A DNA stretch of 64,000 nucleotides from NCBI GenBank assembly GCA_027533385.1, contig JAPZUE010000029.1:62001-126000 (forward strand). Direction: 5' to 3'. Within the stretch, counting starts at the first letter, position 1. Every line of letters begins with the position of its first letter. Under the pieces are notes generated by a model that ran no database searches, was not told the DNA's origin, and worked only from the letters and a program-made list of their open reading frames with translations. This DNA comes from Rhizobium sp. (lineage in GTDB: Bacteria > Pseudomonadota > Alphaproteobacteria > Rhizobiales > Rhizobiaceae). Shown here one piece after another: positions 7,636 to 16,173 of the stretch. The position numbers and the translations under genes were made by a program.

Positions 7636-8337
7636 ATGCGGGTTCTACTCATTGAAGACGATAGCGCGACGGCGCAGAGCATCGAACTGATGCTCAAGTC
7701 GGAGAGCTTTAACGTCTACACTACCGATCTCGGCGAAGAAGGTGTCGACCTCGGTAAGCTCTACGACTACGACATCATTCTGCTCGACCTGAACCTGCCC
7801 GACATGTCCGGTTACGAGGTGCTGCGTACCCTTCGCCTGTCCAAGGTGAAGACGCCAATCCTGATCCTTTCCGGTATGGCAGGTATTGAAGACAAGGTGC
7901 GTGGTCTCGGCTTCGGCGCCGACGACTACATGACGAAGCCGTTCCACAAGGACGAGCTTGTTGCCCGCATTCACGCGATCGTTCGTCGTTCCAAGGGCCA
8001 TGCCCAGTCGATCATCGTCACCGGCGAGCTGATCGTTAACCTGGATGCCAAGACTGTCGAAGTCGGCGGCCAGCGCGTTCACCTGACCGGCAAGGAATAC
8101 CAGATGCTGGAGCTGCTTTCGCTCCGCAAGGGTACCACCCTGACCAAGGAAATGTTCCTGAACCACCTCTATGGCGGTATGGACGAGCCGGAACTGAAGA
8201 TCATCGACGTGTTCATCTGCAAGCTGCGCAAGAAGCTCGCAAATGCTGCCGGCGGTGCCAACTACATCGAGACCGTCTGGGGCCGCGGCTATGTGCTGCG
8301 CGAGCCGGATGGTTCGGAATACATGGAAACGGCCTGA
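7636..8337 (+). CDS. ctrA: Cell-cycle master response regulator CtrA
   Basis: 233 residues. Receiver domain about 1-120 starts [20 protein letters not shown], with phosphoacceptor Asp51 in [19 protein letters not shown], and has the CtrA-typical [20 protein letters not shown] and [20 protein letters not shown]. The OmpR-type winged helix at about 125-225 includes [20 protein letters not shown] and [15 protein letters not shown]. CtrA controls replication, division, motility and envelope genes. It neighbours its antagonist sciP and its phosphotransferase chpT. The C-terminus ends in small and hydrophobic residues (ETA), resembling the ClpXP-recognised AA end but not identical. Confidence 0.98.
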   Translation: MRVLLIEDDSATAQSIELMLKSESFNVYTTDLGEEGVDLGKLYDYDIILLDLNLPDMSGYEVLRTLRLSKVKTPILILSGMAGIEDKVRGLGFGADDYMTKPFHKDELVARIHAIVRRSKGHAQSIIVTGELIVNLDAKTVEVGGQRVHLTGKEYQMLELLSLRKGTTLTKEMFLNHLYGGMDEPELKIIDVFICKLRKKLANAAGGANYIETVWGRGYVLREPDGSEYMETA

Positions 8338-8356
8338 GCCTTTCCGCTTCATGATC

Positions 8357-8394
8357 AAGAGGCCCGCGTCCTGGACGCGGGCCTCTTGCATTTT
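8357..8394 (+). terminator. ctrA: Rho-independent terminator of ctrA
   Basis: A near-perfect palindrome with 15-bp arms, AAGAGGCCCGCGTCC (8357-8371) and its complement (8373-8387), is followed by GCATTTT. It starts 20 bases after the ctrA stop. Confidence 0.85.
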
Positions 8395-8434
8395 GGGATC
8401 TCCCGACCGGATCCACACGCAATGCCAAAACAGA

Positions 8435-8461
8435 AAAGGCGGCGCCGATGGCACCGCCTTA
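8435..8461 (-). terminator. Terminator of the response-regulator gene
   Basis: Read on the minus strand, AAGGCGGTGCC-AT-CGGCGCCGCCTT is followed by TTCTG, about 25 bases past the stop of the 8487-8849 gene. One mismatch near the loop. Confidence 0.65.
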
Positions 8462-8486
8462 GCGACTCGATCTGAATTCAGGGAAA

Positions 8487-8849
8487 TCAGGCCGCGATGG
8501 CCTTGTCGCCGAAGGTCTTGGTCAGGATCTCACGATCGAAGGGCTTCAGCAGGAAATCGCTGGCGCCGGCGCGCTTGCCCGCCATCATCACCTTCAGCTC
8601 GGCTTCGACCACGCAATAATAGATCTTCACGGCCTTGCCCTCGGGCAGCGCTCTGACGTTGGAGATCAGATTGAGGGCGTCGTCCAGCCCGGCATCGACG
8701 ATCATCACGTCGGGAAGCTCCCGCTCGCAACGGGCAAGTGCCTCGCGTCCGGAAGAGGCTTCCGAGACCTGATAGCCAAGCTCCGACAGGATCTTCTTGC
8801 CGACCTTGCGAACGATGTCCGAGCCGTCTGCGATCATCAAGCGCTTCAT
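8487..8849 (-). CDS. Single-domain response regulator with atypical acidic pocket
   Basis: 120-residue stand-alone receiver domain. Asp52 in DVMIVDAGLDDAL aligns with the phosphoacceptor and FLLKPFD supplies the conserved Lys. The N-terminal acidic pair is ADG rather than DD (LMIADGSDIVRK), so one magnesium-binding Asp is replaced by Gly. The usual Thr/Ser strand reads KIYYCVVEAE. The start is ATG 8847-8849, preceded by GGGGAGTTGACC. It lies between ctrA and chpT, both phosphorelay genes, and runs with chpT; a role in that relay is inference. It is not CpdR by sequence. Confidence 0.82.
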   Translation of the reverse strand: MKRLMIADGSDIVRKVGKKILSELGYQVSEASSGREALARCERELPDVMIVDAGLDDALNLISNVRALPEGKAVKIYYCVVEAELKVMMAGKRAGASDFLLKPFDREILTKTFGDKAIAA

Positions 8850-8963
8850 GGTCAACTCCCCTCCCCGCAATCGAGGATCTGAAATGCATTCGTTACCATA
8901 TCGCCTCTCACCTAAGGAAAGGTTACTGGTTGTATCCCCTTGGCATCCCGTTCTGGGACGCCC

Positions 8964-9608
8964 TTAGCCGACGATTTCTGCTGTGAAAGCAATCTCGCCT
9001 TCGCTTGGAACGCACTTGAGCTCCATGCCGCATTCCTCGGCAAGCAGGACCGTGTAGTAAGGCTGGATCGAATGTGCATCCACGGCCTCTTCCAGGTGCC
9101 CGGACAGGATCTCCTGATACTTGGGCGGCACGCGCAGCATCCGGCCCTTGGCGACGATCTTGAATTTCGCGTCGGTCTCCGGGTTCTCGAGATAGATGTC
9201 GAGCGAACCGCCGCGCGGGATGGCGCCGTAGGCGACCAGGAAGAGGTTGAGGAGCAGCTTGACCCGATTCTTCGCGATGATGGCGCGCGGGCCGTTCCAG
9301 CTGACTTCCGTCTTCTTTTCCGCCAGCGCAAAATCCTTGGCTGCCTTCTCTGCCTCGCCGGTATCGATCGAAGCGCCGACCGAACCGGAGGCGCCGAAGG
9401 CGAGACGGGCGAACTTCAACCGGACCGAAGCGTTGAGGGCGCTGGTGCGGATCAGATCCATCGCATCGGCGTCCGCGCCGCCTTCGTCGAGCAGTTCGAG
9501 GCCGTTGTTGATCGCACCGACCGGGGAGATCACGTCATGGCAGACGCGGCTGCAGAGCAGGGCAGCAAGGTCGGGACCTGCAAGCGTGAGGTTGGGGTTC
9601 TTCGCCAT
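8964..9608 (-). CDS. chpT: Histidine phosphotransferase ChpT
   Basis: 214 residues starting MAKNPNLTLAGPDLAALLCS. It has the H-box RVCHDVISPVGAINNGLELL (His about 24) and a degenerate ATPase-like C-terminal domain, the hallmark of ChpT. ChpT receives phosphate from CckA and passes it to CtrA and CpdR. The frame extends to 9653, but ATG 9606-9608 with GGAGACGACC upstream is preferred. It is divergent from eipA, with a CtrA-like box between, the arrangement described for Brucella ctrA-chpT-eipA. cckA is not in the window. Confidence 0.92.
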   Translation of the reverse strand: MAKNPNLTLAGPDLAALLCSRVCHDVISPVGAINNGLELLDEGGADADAMDLIRTSALNASVRLKFARLAFGASGSVGASIDTGEAEKAAKDFALAEKKTEVSWNGPRAIIAKNRVKLLLNLFLVAYGAIPRGGSLDIYLENPETDAKFKIVAKGRMLRVPPKYQEILSGHLEEAVDAHSIQPYYTVLLAEECGMELKCVPSEGEIAFTAEIVG

Positions 9609-9711
9609 GGTCGTCTCCAGAAGATGTGGACCCTCAGCGCAACAGGCGGACACGCGTCCGCAGGCCGCGACTTGGTCGGATGCCGTTCGGCCATAATGAC
9701 ACCATATTTGG

Positions 9712-9726
9712 TAAACCGATTATTAA
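9712..9726 (+). promoter_or_regulatory. Putative CtrA box between chpT and eipA
   Basis: TAAA-N7-TTAA (9712-9715, spacer ccgatta, 9723-9726) matches 7 of 8 defined positions of TTAA-N7-TTAA. It is 72 bases upstream of the eipA ATG and 103 bases from the chpT start. Control of EipA by CtrA is described in Brucella; the site here is read from sequence only. Confidence 0.6.
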
Positions 9727-9798
9727 GACGATGCTCGCTAGGTTTATTTACCCCCAAGGAAGACGCCGAATCCGTCGGCTTCGCATTTAGGAGGCACC

Positions 9799-10386
9799 AT
9801 GCGTCACCTGCCCCACCGCTCCCTGTCGCTTCTCAGGTCACTTGCCGTGGCCGTTCTCGCAACGCTCAGCCTCGTTGCTGTCCAGCGTCCCGCCGAGGCG
9901 GCCGGCGAATACTCGATCCAGGAAGTGGTCGACGCGGGCCATGGCTTCTTCGGTGAAACCAGCGGCGCACTCGCCAAGGTGATCGAGCAGGCCTTCGAAC
10001 AATACGGCCTGCCGAACGGCTACATCCTCGGCCAGGAGGGCTCCGGCGCCCTGATCGCCGGCCTGACCTATGGCGAGGGCACGCTCTACACCAAGAATGT
10101 CGGCCAGCACGATGTCTTCTGGCAGGGCCCGTCGCTGGGCATCGACTACGGCGGCAACGGCACCCGCGCCATGATGCTGGTCTATGACCTCCCCGATGTC
10201 GATACGCTTTATGCCCGCTACGGCGGCGTCAGCGGCTCGGCCTATATCGTCGCCGGCGTCGGCATGACCGTGCTGAAAAGCCGTGACGTGATTCTGGTGC
10301 CGATCCGCACCGGCATCGGTGCCCGCCTCGGCGTCAATGTCGGCTACCTCAAGCTGACCCGCGCGCCGACCTGGAACCCCTTCTGA
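9799..10386 (+). CDS. eipA: Envelope integrity protein EipA (DUF1134)
   Basis: 195 residues. A signal peptide of about 35 residues (LLRSLAVAVLATLSLVAVQR, cleavage near AEAAGEYS) is followed by the DUF1134 domain (GYILGQEGSGALIAGLTYGE, GPSLGIDYGGNGTRAMMLVY, then GRYGG-like and GVGMTVLKSRDVILVPIRTG). EipA is a periplasmic small beta-barrel protein needed for envelope integrity and virulence in Brucella, where it lies next to chpT as here. AGGAGG precedes the ATG. A CtrA-like box lies upstream at 9712-9726. Confidence 0.9.
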   Translation: MRHLPHRSLSLLRSLAVAVLATLSLVAVQRPAEAAGEYSIQEVVDAGHGFFGETSGALAKVIEQAFEQYGLPNGYILGQEGSGALIAGLTYGEGTLYTKNVGQHDVFWQGPSLGIDYGGNGTRAMMLVYDLPDVDTLYARYGGVSGSAYIVAGVGMTVLKSRDVILVPIRTGIGARLGVNVGYLKLTRAPTWNPF

Positions 10387-10546
10387 GCGAAGCCGGTCCA
10401 CTCGTTCAGGCTGATGCAAGCTCGATCTGCTTTGTCGTTAGCCATATTGGTTGAAGGACGTCGCGCGCCGGGCTCTTCTGCTTGCCCGGCAGCGGTGCGC
10501 ATGCTTAACTATCTCCTAATGCTCTCCTAGGTGCTGTGGCGCGCTC

Positions 10547-11719
10547 GTGATTGAATATAGCCTGATTTTCGCGATGGGATTTATGGCGGCCGCGCTGCTG
10601 GTGATGCTTGTCGCCCCGGCCGTGCATCAGCGTGTCGTGCGCTATACGGAAAACCGGCTGAAAGCGACGATGCCCCTCAGCCCGCAGGAAATCCGTGCGC
10701 AGAAGGACATGGTCCGCGCGCTCTATGCCGCAGAAAATGCGAAAACCCAGCACGAACTCACCCGTGAGCGTGAAAAGTCTATCGCGCTCAACCTCAAGAA
10801 CGAGACCCTGAGCAGTGACGCTGCGCGCCTTGTGGCGGAGACGAAGGAACTGAAGGTCCAGATCGAGGAGATGAGCACGGAGGCCGCTGATCTGCGCTCG
10901 CGCCTGCGCCGCGGCGATGTCGAGATCTCCTCGCTGCGCGAAACGATCAAACGTGTGGAGATCGCGGCAGCGGCCAAGGATGTCGAACTCGAAAACCGCG
11001 CCGCCCGTATGGCGCGCATGCTTTCCGATATGGACACCATGCGCATCGAGGCAATGAGCCGCGACACCGAGATCGACAGTCTGAAGACACGCATCCTCGG
11101 CATGCGCGACGAGCGCGAAGAACTGCGGCGCGAAAACAAGCTTCTCGGCAAGCGGGCCAAGGATGCCGAGCTACGCCTCGCCCAGGAAGAGCACAAGGTC
11201 CTTCGACTGGAAGACGCCCTGGCTCGCGACGCCGCCGAACGTGCCGATACCGGATCGCTTCTGGACCGGCGCACGCGGGAGCTGCGCGACGCTCGTGCCA
11301 AGCTGAAGACTGCCAACGCCCAGCTGCGGGAGGCCCAGCGAGCGCTGCGGGAAGCGGGTATCGCCATACCAGAGACGAAAGACATGTCCATGCCCGAAGA
11401 CGAGATCGCGAACTCCAACCGCGCCACGGACCCGGCAGCGCTGGAAATCGACATCCGCCGGAGCCAGACGGCCCTGACCGAGCGGCTGCTGAAGGCCAAG
11501 GCATCCACCGAGGACGACGCGCTGCGGGAAGAACTCGGCGACATCGCTGCCAAGATGATCGTGCTGACTGCGGCGCGCGAAGGCGAGCAGGGTGTGATCA
11601 CCGACCTCATGGCATCGCAGGCAAAGAGCGGTGACAAGCCGAAGAGCCTGGTCGATCGCGTGCTCGCCATGGAGCCGTCCATCGCCCGCAATGCCGGCAT
11701 GGCAACTCCGGCCGAATAA
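10547..11719 (+). CDS. Membrane-anchored coiled-coil protein, unknown function
   Basis: 390 residues, GTG start. One N-terminal membrane helix (about 5-27, SLIFAMGFMAAALLVMLVAP) is followed by an almost uninterrupted Glu/Arg/Leu-rich coiled coil to about residue 275. A mixed helical tail ends at 390. Rhizobial genomes carry similar proteins without an assigned function. It stands alone between eipA and a convergent RNA methyltransferase. A structural role at the inner membrane is conceivable but not shown. Confidence 0.8.
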   Translation: MIEYSLIFAMGFMAAALLVMLVAPAVHQRVVRYTENRLKATMPLSPQEIRAQKDMVRALYAAENAKTQHELTREREKSIALNLKNETLSSDAARLVAETKELKVQIEEMSTEAADLRSRLRRGDVEISSLRETIKRVEIAAAAKDVELENRAARMARMLSDMDTMRIEAMSRDTEIDSLKTRILGMRDEREELRRENKLLGKRAKDAELRLAQEEHKVLRLEDALARDAAERADTGSLLDRRTRELRDARAKLKTANAQLREAQRALREAGIAIPETKDMSMPEDEIANSNRATDPAALEIDIRRSQTALTERLLKAKASTEDDALREELGDIAAKMIVLTAAREGEQGVITDLMASQAKSGDKPKSLVDRVLAMEPSIARNAGMATPAE

Positions 11720-11762
11720 CGAAGAACGCCACCAGCCCGAGACAGGTCAAGTCTAATATCGC

Positions 11763-12605
11763 TTACAGGCAGCCGCCAAGACGTCCCATGGCACGCGCAA
11801 TCGCGTACAGCGCAATTCCGCTTGCCGTCCCCACATTGAGGCTGTCCAGACCAGGCGCCTGCGCGATCCGCGCGGACCGGAAGCGGTCGAGGATTGCGGC
11901 CGGCAGCCCCTCTCCTTCCGTTCCCATGACCAGGGCCACGCGCCGCCCGGGCGCAATTGCGCCGATCTCGACGGCCCCTGCCGGAGACAAGGCCCAGATC
12001 TCAAAACCCGCCTGCGCCAGCGCCCCGAGCACCGCCTCGGCACTTTCCTGCCGTGCATAAGGCATCGTCAGAACGGATCCGACCGAGACGCGCAGGGCCT
12101 TGCGGTAGAGTGGATCGCAGCAGGTGGCATCCAGCAGCACCGCATCCGCCGTAAACCCGGCGGCATTGCGAAACAGGGCACCGATATTGTCGTGATTGGA
12201 AATGCCGCAGCCGACCAGGACCAGCGCATCCTCCGGCAGGCCAGCAATCATGGCGTCAAGATCGGGCGGTGCCGTACGGCTGCCAAGCGCCAGAACACCC
12301 CGATGCAGATGGAAGCCGGCGATCGCATCCAGCACGCCAGCCGAGGCGACATAGACGGGAACGTCAGGAGGGAACTGCCCGATGAGCTCCGAGAGCCCCG
12401 CGACCCGGTTGTTGAGAAGCAGAAGTTTTTCCGCCCGCACGGCGCCTGCCCGCCCATGCGCCTTGGCCAGCATCGAAAGCACGACCGTGCCTTCGGCGAC
12501 GAACTGTCCGTGACGGCCGGTCAGGTCCCGCTCGCGGATCGAGGTGAATTCGGCAATCCTGGGATCCCCGGGATCTGTGATCTCGATGAGACGGGCGGGC
12601 TCCAC
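11763..12605 (-). CDS. TrmH/SpoU-family RNA 2'-O-methyltransferase
   Basis: 280 residues, SPOUT fold. The C-terminal half shows the three SpoU motifs: motif 1 VGCGISNHDNIGALFRNAAG, motif 2 RRVALVMGTEGEGLP and motif 3 DSLNVGTASGIALYAIARAM, the knotted SAM site. The N-terminal approximately 90 residues form the substrate-binding part (RERDLTGRHGQFVAEGTVVL). The target nucleotide, in rRNA or tRNA, cannot be told from sequence. It lies 9 bases downstream of the small membrane-protein gene at 12614-13018 and is probably co-transcribed with it. Confidence 0.9.
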   Translation of the reverse strand: MEPARLIEITDPGDPRIAEFTSIRERDLTGRHGQFVAEGTVVLSMLAKAHGRAGAVRAEKLLLLNNRVAGLSELIGQFPPDVPVYVASAGVLDAIAGFHLHRGVLALGSRTAPPDLDAMIAGLPEDALVLVGCGISNHDNIGALFRNAAGFTADAVLLDATCCDPLYRKALRVSVGSVLTMPYARQESAEAVLGALAQAGFEIWALSPAGAVEIGAIAPGRRVALVMGTEGEGLPAAILDRFRSARIAQAPGLDSLNVGTASGIALYAIARAMGRLGGCL

Positions 12606-12613
12606 GGCCTGCC

Positions 12614-13018
12614 TCAGTCGCCGGCCAGCGTGACGTCGGCGATGATGCGGCCGAGCGCGAGGTCGAAGACGAAAGCCTTGCGCTCGCCGGCTGCGGTCTC
12701 GCCATAGATCAGCATCTGGCTGCCCGAGAGGGACGTCTGGGCCACGCGAAAACCGGCCGGCAGGTTGGCCGTCAGGCTGAGCGGCTGATCGGAGGGCACG
12801 GCGAAGGGCTGCGATGTCGCAGCCACCGGCTCGGTGCCGCCCTGGTCCTGGGTGAGCTTGTAGAAGATCGACACCAGGACGGCGAGAAACAGCGTCGCCA
12901 TGATGCCGCCGGAGATCAGCTGCAGCTTGACCATCTTGCGGCGCACACCTTCCATGACCGGATCGAGCGGCTTGTCTTCCTGGTTCTCGTCATCGATATG
13001 CGTCATGGCTGCAGTCAT
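12614..13018 (-). CDS. Small single-pass membrane protein (DUF6476-like)
   Basis: 134 residues: a charged N-terminus (DENQEDKPLDPVMEGVRRKM), one membrane helix at about 36-56 (LQLISGGIMATLFLAVLVSI) and a roughly 75-residue periplasmic domain ending GETAAGERKAFVFDLALGRI. An internal ATG at residue 5 is an equally good start. Conserved in rhizobia without known function. It is first in a two-gene unit with the RNA methyltransferase and divergent from the pseudouridine synthase. Confidence 0.75.
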   Translation of the reverse strand: MTAAMTHIDDENQEDKPLDPVMEGVRRKMVKLQLISGGIMATLFLAVLVSIFYKLTQDQGGTEPVAATSQPFAVPSDQPLSLTANLPAGFRVAQTSLSGSQMLIYGETAAGERKAFVFDLALGRIIADVTLAGD

Positions 13019-13175
13019 TTCCCACTTGCGTTCGCGCTCCTCTCGACGCTTTCACCGGGGCGAACGGACCGGAGAAAATCGCCGGGCGGACCGGCAGTCG
13101 ATTGTCGAAAACCCCGGTCTGTGCCAAATGGCAGCGACAAAGGCCAAAGCCCCGGCCGCCGTATGACGGGATGAC

Positions 13176-14207
13176 ATGATGACCGACCCCTTTAACGAAG
13201 CCGCCGCATCAAGGAAAGAGCTGATTGCAGAGGATGATGCCGAGGGCCGCATCGATGCCTGGCTGACGGCCGCCCTCGGGCAGGAGTTTTCCCGCAACCG
13301 GGTCAAGGCACTGATCGAACAGGGCGCGGTGCAGCTGAACGGCAATCTGCTCGACAGCCCGAACCGCAAGATCAAGCCAGGTGACACCGTTGTCATCGAT
13401 CTGCCGGAACCCGAGGATCCGCAGCCGAAGGGCGAGAACATCCCCCTCGACGTTCTCTATGAGGACAAGGACCTGATCGTGATTGCGAAGCCCCCCGGCC
13501 TCGTCGTCCATCCCGGTGCGGGCAATTGGAATGGCACGCTGGTCAATGCGCTGATCTATCACTGCGGCGACAGCCTGTCGGGCATCGGCGGCGTCAAGCG
13601 CCCCGGCATCGTCCACCGCCTCGACAAGGACACGTCGGGCGTCATGGTCGTCGCCAAGAACGATATCGCCCATCGCCACCTCGCCGACCAGTTCGCCGAC
13701 CATGGCCGCACGGGCCCGCTGGAGCGCGCCTACCGCGCCGTCGTCTGGGGCCGACCGCGCACGCTCGCCGGGACGATCGACGCAGCCCTTGGCCGTTCTG
13801 GCGCCGACCGCACCAAGCGCACGGTGAAGCGCGAGGACACCGACGACGCCCGCGAGGCCATCACCCATTACACCGTGCTGGAACGCTACGGCGAAAAGCC
13901 GGATGCCACCTGCCTCGCCTCGCTGGTCGAGTGCCGCCTGGAGACAGGTCGCACCCACCAGATCCGCGTCCACATGGCCCATATCGGCAATCCCCTGATC
14001 GGCGACCAGGAATACGGCGCCGCCTTCAAGACCAAGGCCAATCTCCTGCCCGAAGACGCCAAGCGCGCGGTGAACAAGTTCCACCGTCAGGCCCTGCATG
14101 CCTATCTGCTCGCTTTCGAGCACCCGACCACGGGCAAGACCATGCGCTTCGAAGCCCCGATCCCGGCCGACCTGCAGAAGGTCATCGACGCCTTGAAGAC
14201 CATGTAA
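13176..14207 (+). CDS. rluD: RluA/RluD-family 23S rRNA pseudouridine synthase
   Basis: 343 residues. An S4 RNA-binding domain at about 18-80 (GRIDAWLTAALGQEFSRNRV, then LIEQGAVQLNG) precedes the RluA catalytic domain. That domain has the HRLDKDTSG motif (PGIVHRLDKDTSGVMVVAKN) carrying the nucleophilic Asp, and later LETGRTHQIRVHMAHIGNPL. Size and the S4 domain favour RluD-type rRNA modification (helix 69); assignment to RluD rather than RluC is by overall pattern. It lies just upstream of rpoH on the same strand, a frequent order in rhizobia. Confidence 0.88.
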   Translation: MMTDPFNEAAASRKELIAEDDAEGRIDAWLTAALGQEFSRNRVKALIEQGAVQLNGNLLDSPNRKIKPGDTVVIDLPEPEDPQPKGENIPLDVLYEDKDLIVIAKPPGLVVHPGAGNWNGTLVNALIYHCGDSLSGIGGVKRPGIVHRLDKDTSGVMVVAKNDIAHRHLADQFADHGRTGPLERAYRAVVWGRPRTLAGTIDAALGRSGADRTKRTVKREDTDDAREAITHYTVLERYGEKPDATCLASLVECRLETGRTHQIRVHMAHIGNPLIGDQEYGAAFKTKANLLPEDAKRAVNKFHRQALHAYLLAFEHPTTGKTMRFEAPIPADLQKVIDALKTM

Positions 14208-14398
14208 GCTGCGAGCCGAACAGTCGGAAACGCTGCGCGAACGGTTGACAGTCCGTCAATCCACGCGCGCGGGAACCGATCCCTTGTATCGCCGTTTTGC
14301 CATACTTATTTGTTATCTGGATTTCTGTGGGGAAATGAGATCCACGGAGATGGGGCTCGCCGTCGCTTTGGGAGCCCGGAAGGAAGAAGGGGTGCTAT

Positions 14399-15301
14399 AT
14401 GGCCCGCAATACGCTGCCGACCATCACTGCCGGTGAAGCCGGCCTCAATCGTTATCTCGATGAAATCCGCAAGTTCCCGATGCTGGAACCGCAGGAAGAA
14501 TACATGCTCGCCAAGCGTTACGCCGAGCATGCCGACCGCGACGCCGCCCATCGTCTGGTGACGAGCCATCTGCGCCTCGTGGCAAAGATCGCCATGGGCT
14601 ATCGCGGCTACGGCCTGCCAATCGGCGAAGTCGTCTCCGAAGGCAATGTCGGCCTGATGCAGGCCGTGAAGAAATTTGACCCGGAACGCGGCTTCCGCCT
14701 GGCCACCTATGCCATGTGGTGGATCAAGGCCTCGATCCAGGAGTATATCCTGCGCTCGTGGTCGCTGGTGAAGATGGGCACGACCGCCAACCAGAAGCGC
14801 CTGTTCTTCAACCTGCGTCGCCTCAAGGGCAAGATCCAGGCAATCGAGGAAGGCGACCTGAAGCCCGATCAGGTGACCGAGATCGCCACCAAGCTGAACG
14901 TCTCGGAGGAGGAGGTCATCTCGATGAACCGCCGCCTCTCCGGCGACGCCTCGCTGAACGCTCCGCTGCGCGCCTCCGAAGGCGAAAGCGGCCAGTGGCA
15001 GGATTGGCTCGTCGACGACCATGACAGCCAGGAAGAGGTTCTGATCGAGCAGGATGAACTGGAAACCCGCCGCAGCATGCTGAAGCGGGCAATGGCTGTC
15101 CTGAACGACCGCGAACGCCGCATCTTCGAAGCCCGTCGCCTGGCCGACGATCCGGTCACGCTGGAAGAGCTCTCTGCCGAGTTCGACATCAGCCGCGAAC
15201 GCGTCCGCCAGATCGAGGTCCGCGCCTTCGAAAAGGTCCAGGAAGCCGTCCAGAAGGACGCCCTGGAACGTGCAAAGGCATTGCGGGTCGTGGAGGCCTG
15301 A
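14399..15301 (+). CDS. rpoH: RNA polymerase heat-shock sigma factor RpoH (RpoH1 type)
   Basis: 300-residue sigma-32. Region 2 has AHRLVTSHLRLVAKIAMGYR and GFRLATYAMWWIKASIQEYI. The RpoH box is present as TTANQKRLFFNLRRLK. Region 4 has DDPVTLEELSAEFDISRERV followed by RQIEVRAFEKVQ. It directs heat-shock and other stress gene transcription. GGAAGAAGGGGTGC lies just upstream of ATG 14399. A hairpin terminator follows at 15335-15359. Rhizobia usually have two rpoH genes; this sequence and the rluD neighbour fit rpoH1. Confidence 0.96.
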   Translation: MARNTLPTITAGEAGLNRYLDEIRKFPMLEPQEEYMLAKRYAEHADRDAAHRLVTSHLRLVAKIAMGYRGYGLPIGEVVSEGNVGLMQAVKKFDPERGFRLATYAMWWIKASIQEYILRSWSLVKMGTTANQKRLFFNLRRLKGKIQAIEEGDLKPDQVTEIATKLNVSEEEVISMNRRLSGDASLNAPLRASEGESGQWQDWLVDDHDSQEEVLIEQDELETRRSMLKRAMAVLNDRERRIFEARRLADDPVTLEELSAEFDISRERVRQIEVRAFEKVQEAVQKDALERAKALRVVEA

Positions 15302-15334
15302 GGGCATTCTGCAATAGACCACGAGGACAACAAG

Positions 15335-15360
15335 CCGCCCCTGACCGGGGCGGTTTTTGT
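15335..15360 (+). terminator. rpoH: Rho-independent terminator of rpoH
   Basis: Seven-bp stem CCGCCCC (15335-15341) / GGGGCGG (15347-15353), 5-base loop, followed by TTTTTGTTT. It begins 34 bases after the rpoH stop and also lies downstream of the convergent ABC permease gene. Confidence 0.9.
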
Positions 15361-15387
15361 TTACGCGCGCTGCTTGACTGAACGGCC

Positions 15388-16173
15388 CTATTCCGCCGCC
15401 AGTTGCTGTCGCGAAAAGACCAATAGACCGAGCCCGGTCAGGACCCCGGCCCACAGCAGGAGCACCAGGAAACCCAGCATGGCAGCGCTTGGCGGCCCTC
15501 CGGCCAGCAGCCAGCCCCTGAGTGCCTCGGCTGCATAGCTCGGCAGCGGCAGCCGATCCGCATCGGCGCCGAAATACAGATGCAGCAGGGTCGAGCCGAT
15601 CGCCAGAAGGAATGCAGGTATCACGGCGCCGATCATCGACCGGAATGTCACGACCAGCACAGCAACGAGCGCTGCCAGCACGCCGAGTTCCAGGAAACCG
15701 ATGCCGAAGGCCATGATGAGCGTGAACAGCGAGGCAACGGACACATCAAGCCCCTGCCCCTGCAATAGGCCGAACAGCACGGTCAACATCATGTCGCCGG
15801 CCACGGCCAGAAGAAGGCTGAGGGTGAGCCACGCCAGGCAGGTGACCAGCTTGGCGACGAAGAGCTGTGACCGCGCATGGCGCGGCACCAGAAGTCTCCA
15901 GGTCGCATAACGGTATTCGATGAAAAACACCGAGGCGATGCCCATGGCGAAGAGCAGATGCCCCAGCGAGTTTCCGGAAATGCTGAGGCTGCGCGCTGCC
16001 GAAAGGAAGACATCGGCATTTCCGTCGGCTTGGCCGCCCATGCGGAGATAGACGAACGCGGCGATGATCAGCTTCAGCAAGGTTGCGGCCAGCGGCACCG
16101 CAAGGAAGCCCCAGAACAGGGTCCCGGGTTGCCGCAATAGTTTCAGCATTTCGCCAGACAGAACCGCTTTCAT
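15388..16173 (-). CDS. ABC-2 type exporter permease
   Basis: 261 residues with six predicted membrane helices (about 20-42, 68-88, 108-132, 145-170, 175-197 and 232-253). The N-terminal MKAVLSGEMLKLLRQPGTLF is typical of ABC-2 permeases. Its start overlaps the stop of the ATPase gene by 4 bases (ATGA), so the two form a translationally coupled exporter. The substrate is not evident; drug, lipid or peptide export is possible. Confidence 0.88.
   Translation of the reverse strand: MKAVLSGEMLKLLRQPGTLFWGFLAVPLAATLLKLIIAAFVYLRMGGQADGNADVFLSAARSLSISGNSLGHLLFAMGIASVFFIEYRYATWRLLVPRHARSQLFVAKLVTCLAWLTLSLLLAVAGDMMLTVLFGLLQGQGLDVSVASLFTLIMAFGIGFLELGVLAALVAVLVVTFRSMIGAVIPAFLLAIGSTLLHLYFGADADRLPLPSYAAEALRGWLLAGGPPSAAMLGFLVLLLWAGVLTGLGLLVFSRQQLAAE

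Noticed and set aside
14245..14312. TTGACA at 14245-14250 and CCCTTG...CCATAC upstream of rpoH as promoters
   Set aside because: TTGACA has no reasonable -10 at 16-18 bases, and the CTTG/CCATAC pair has too short a spacer (13) for a sigma-32 promoter, so I do not list either.
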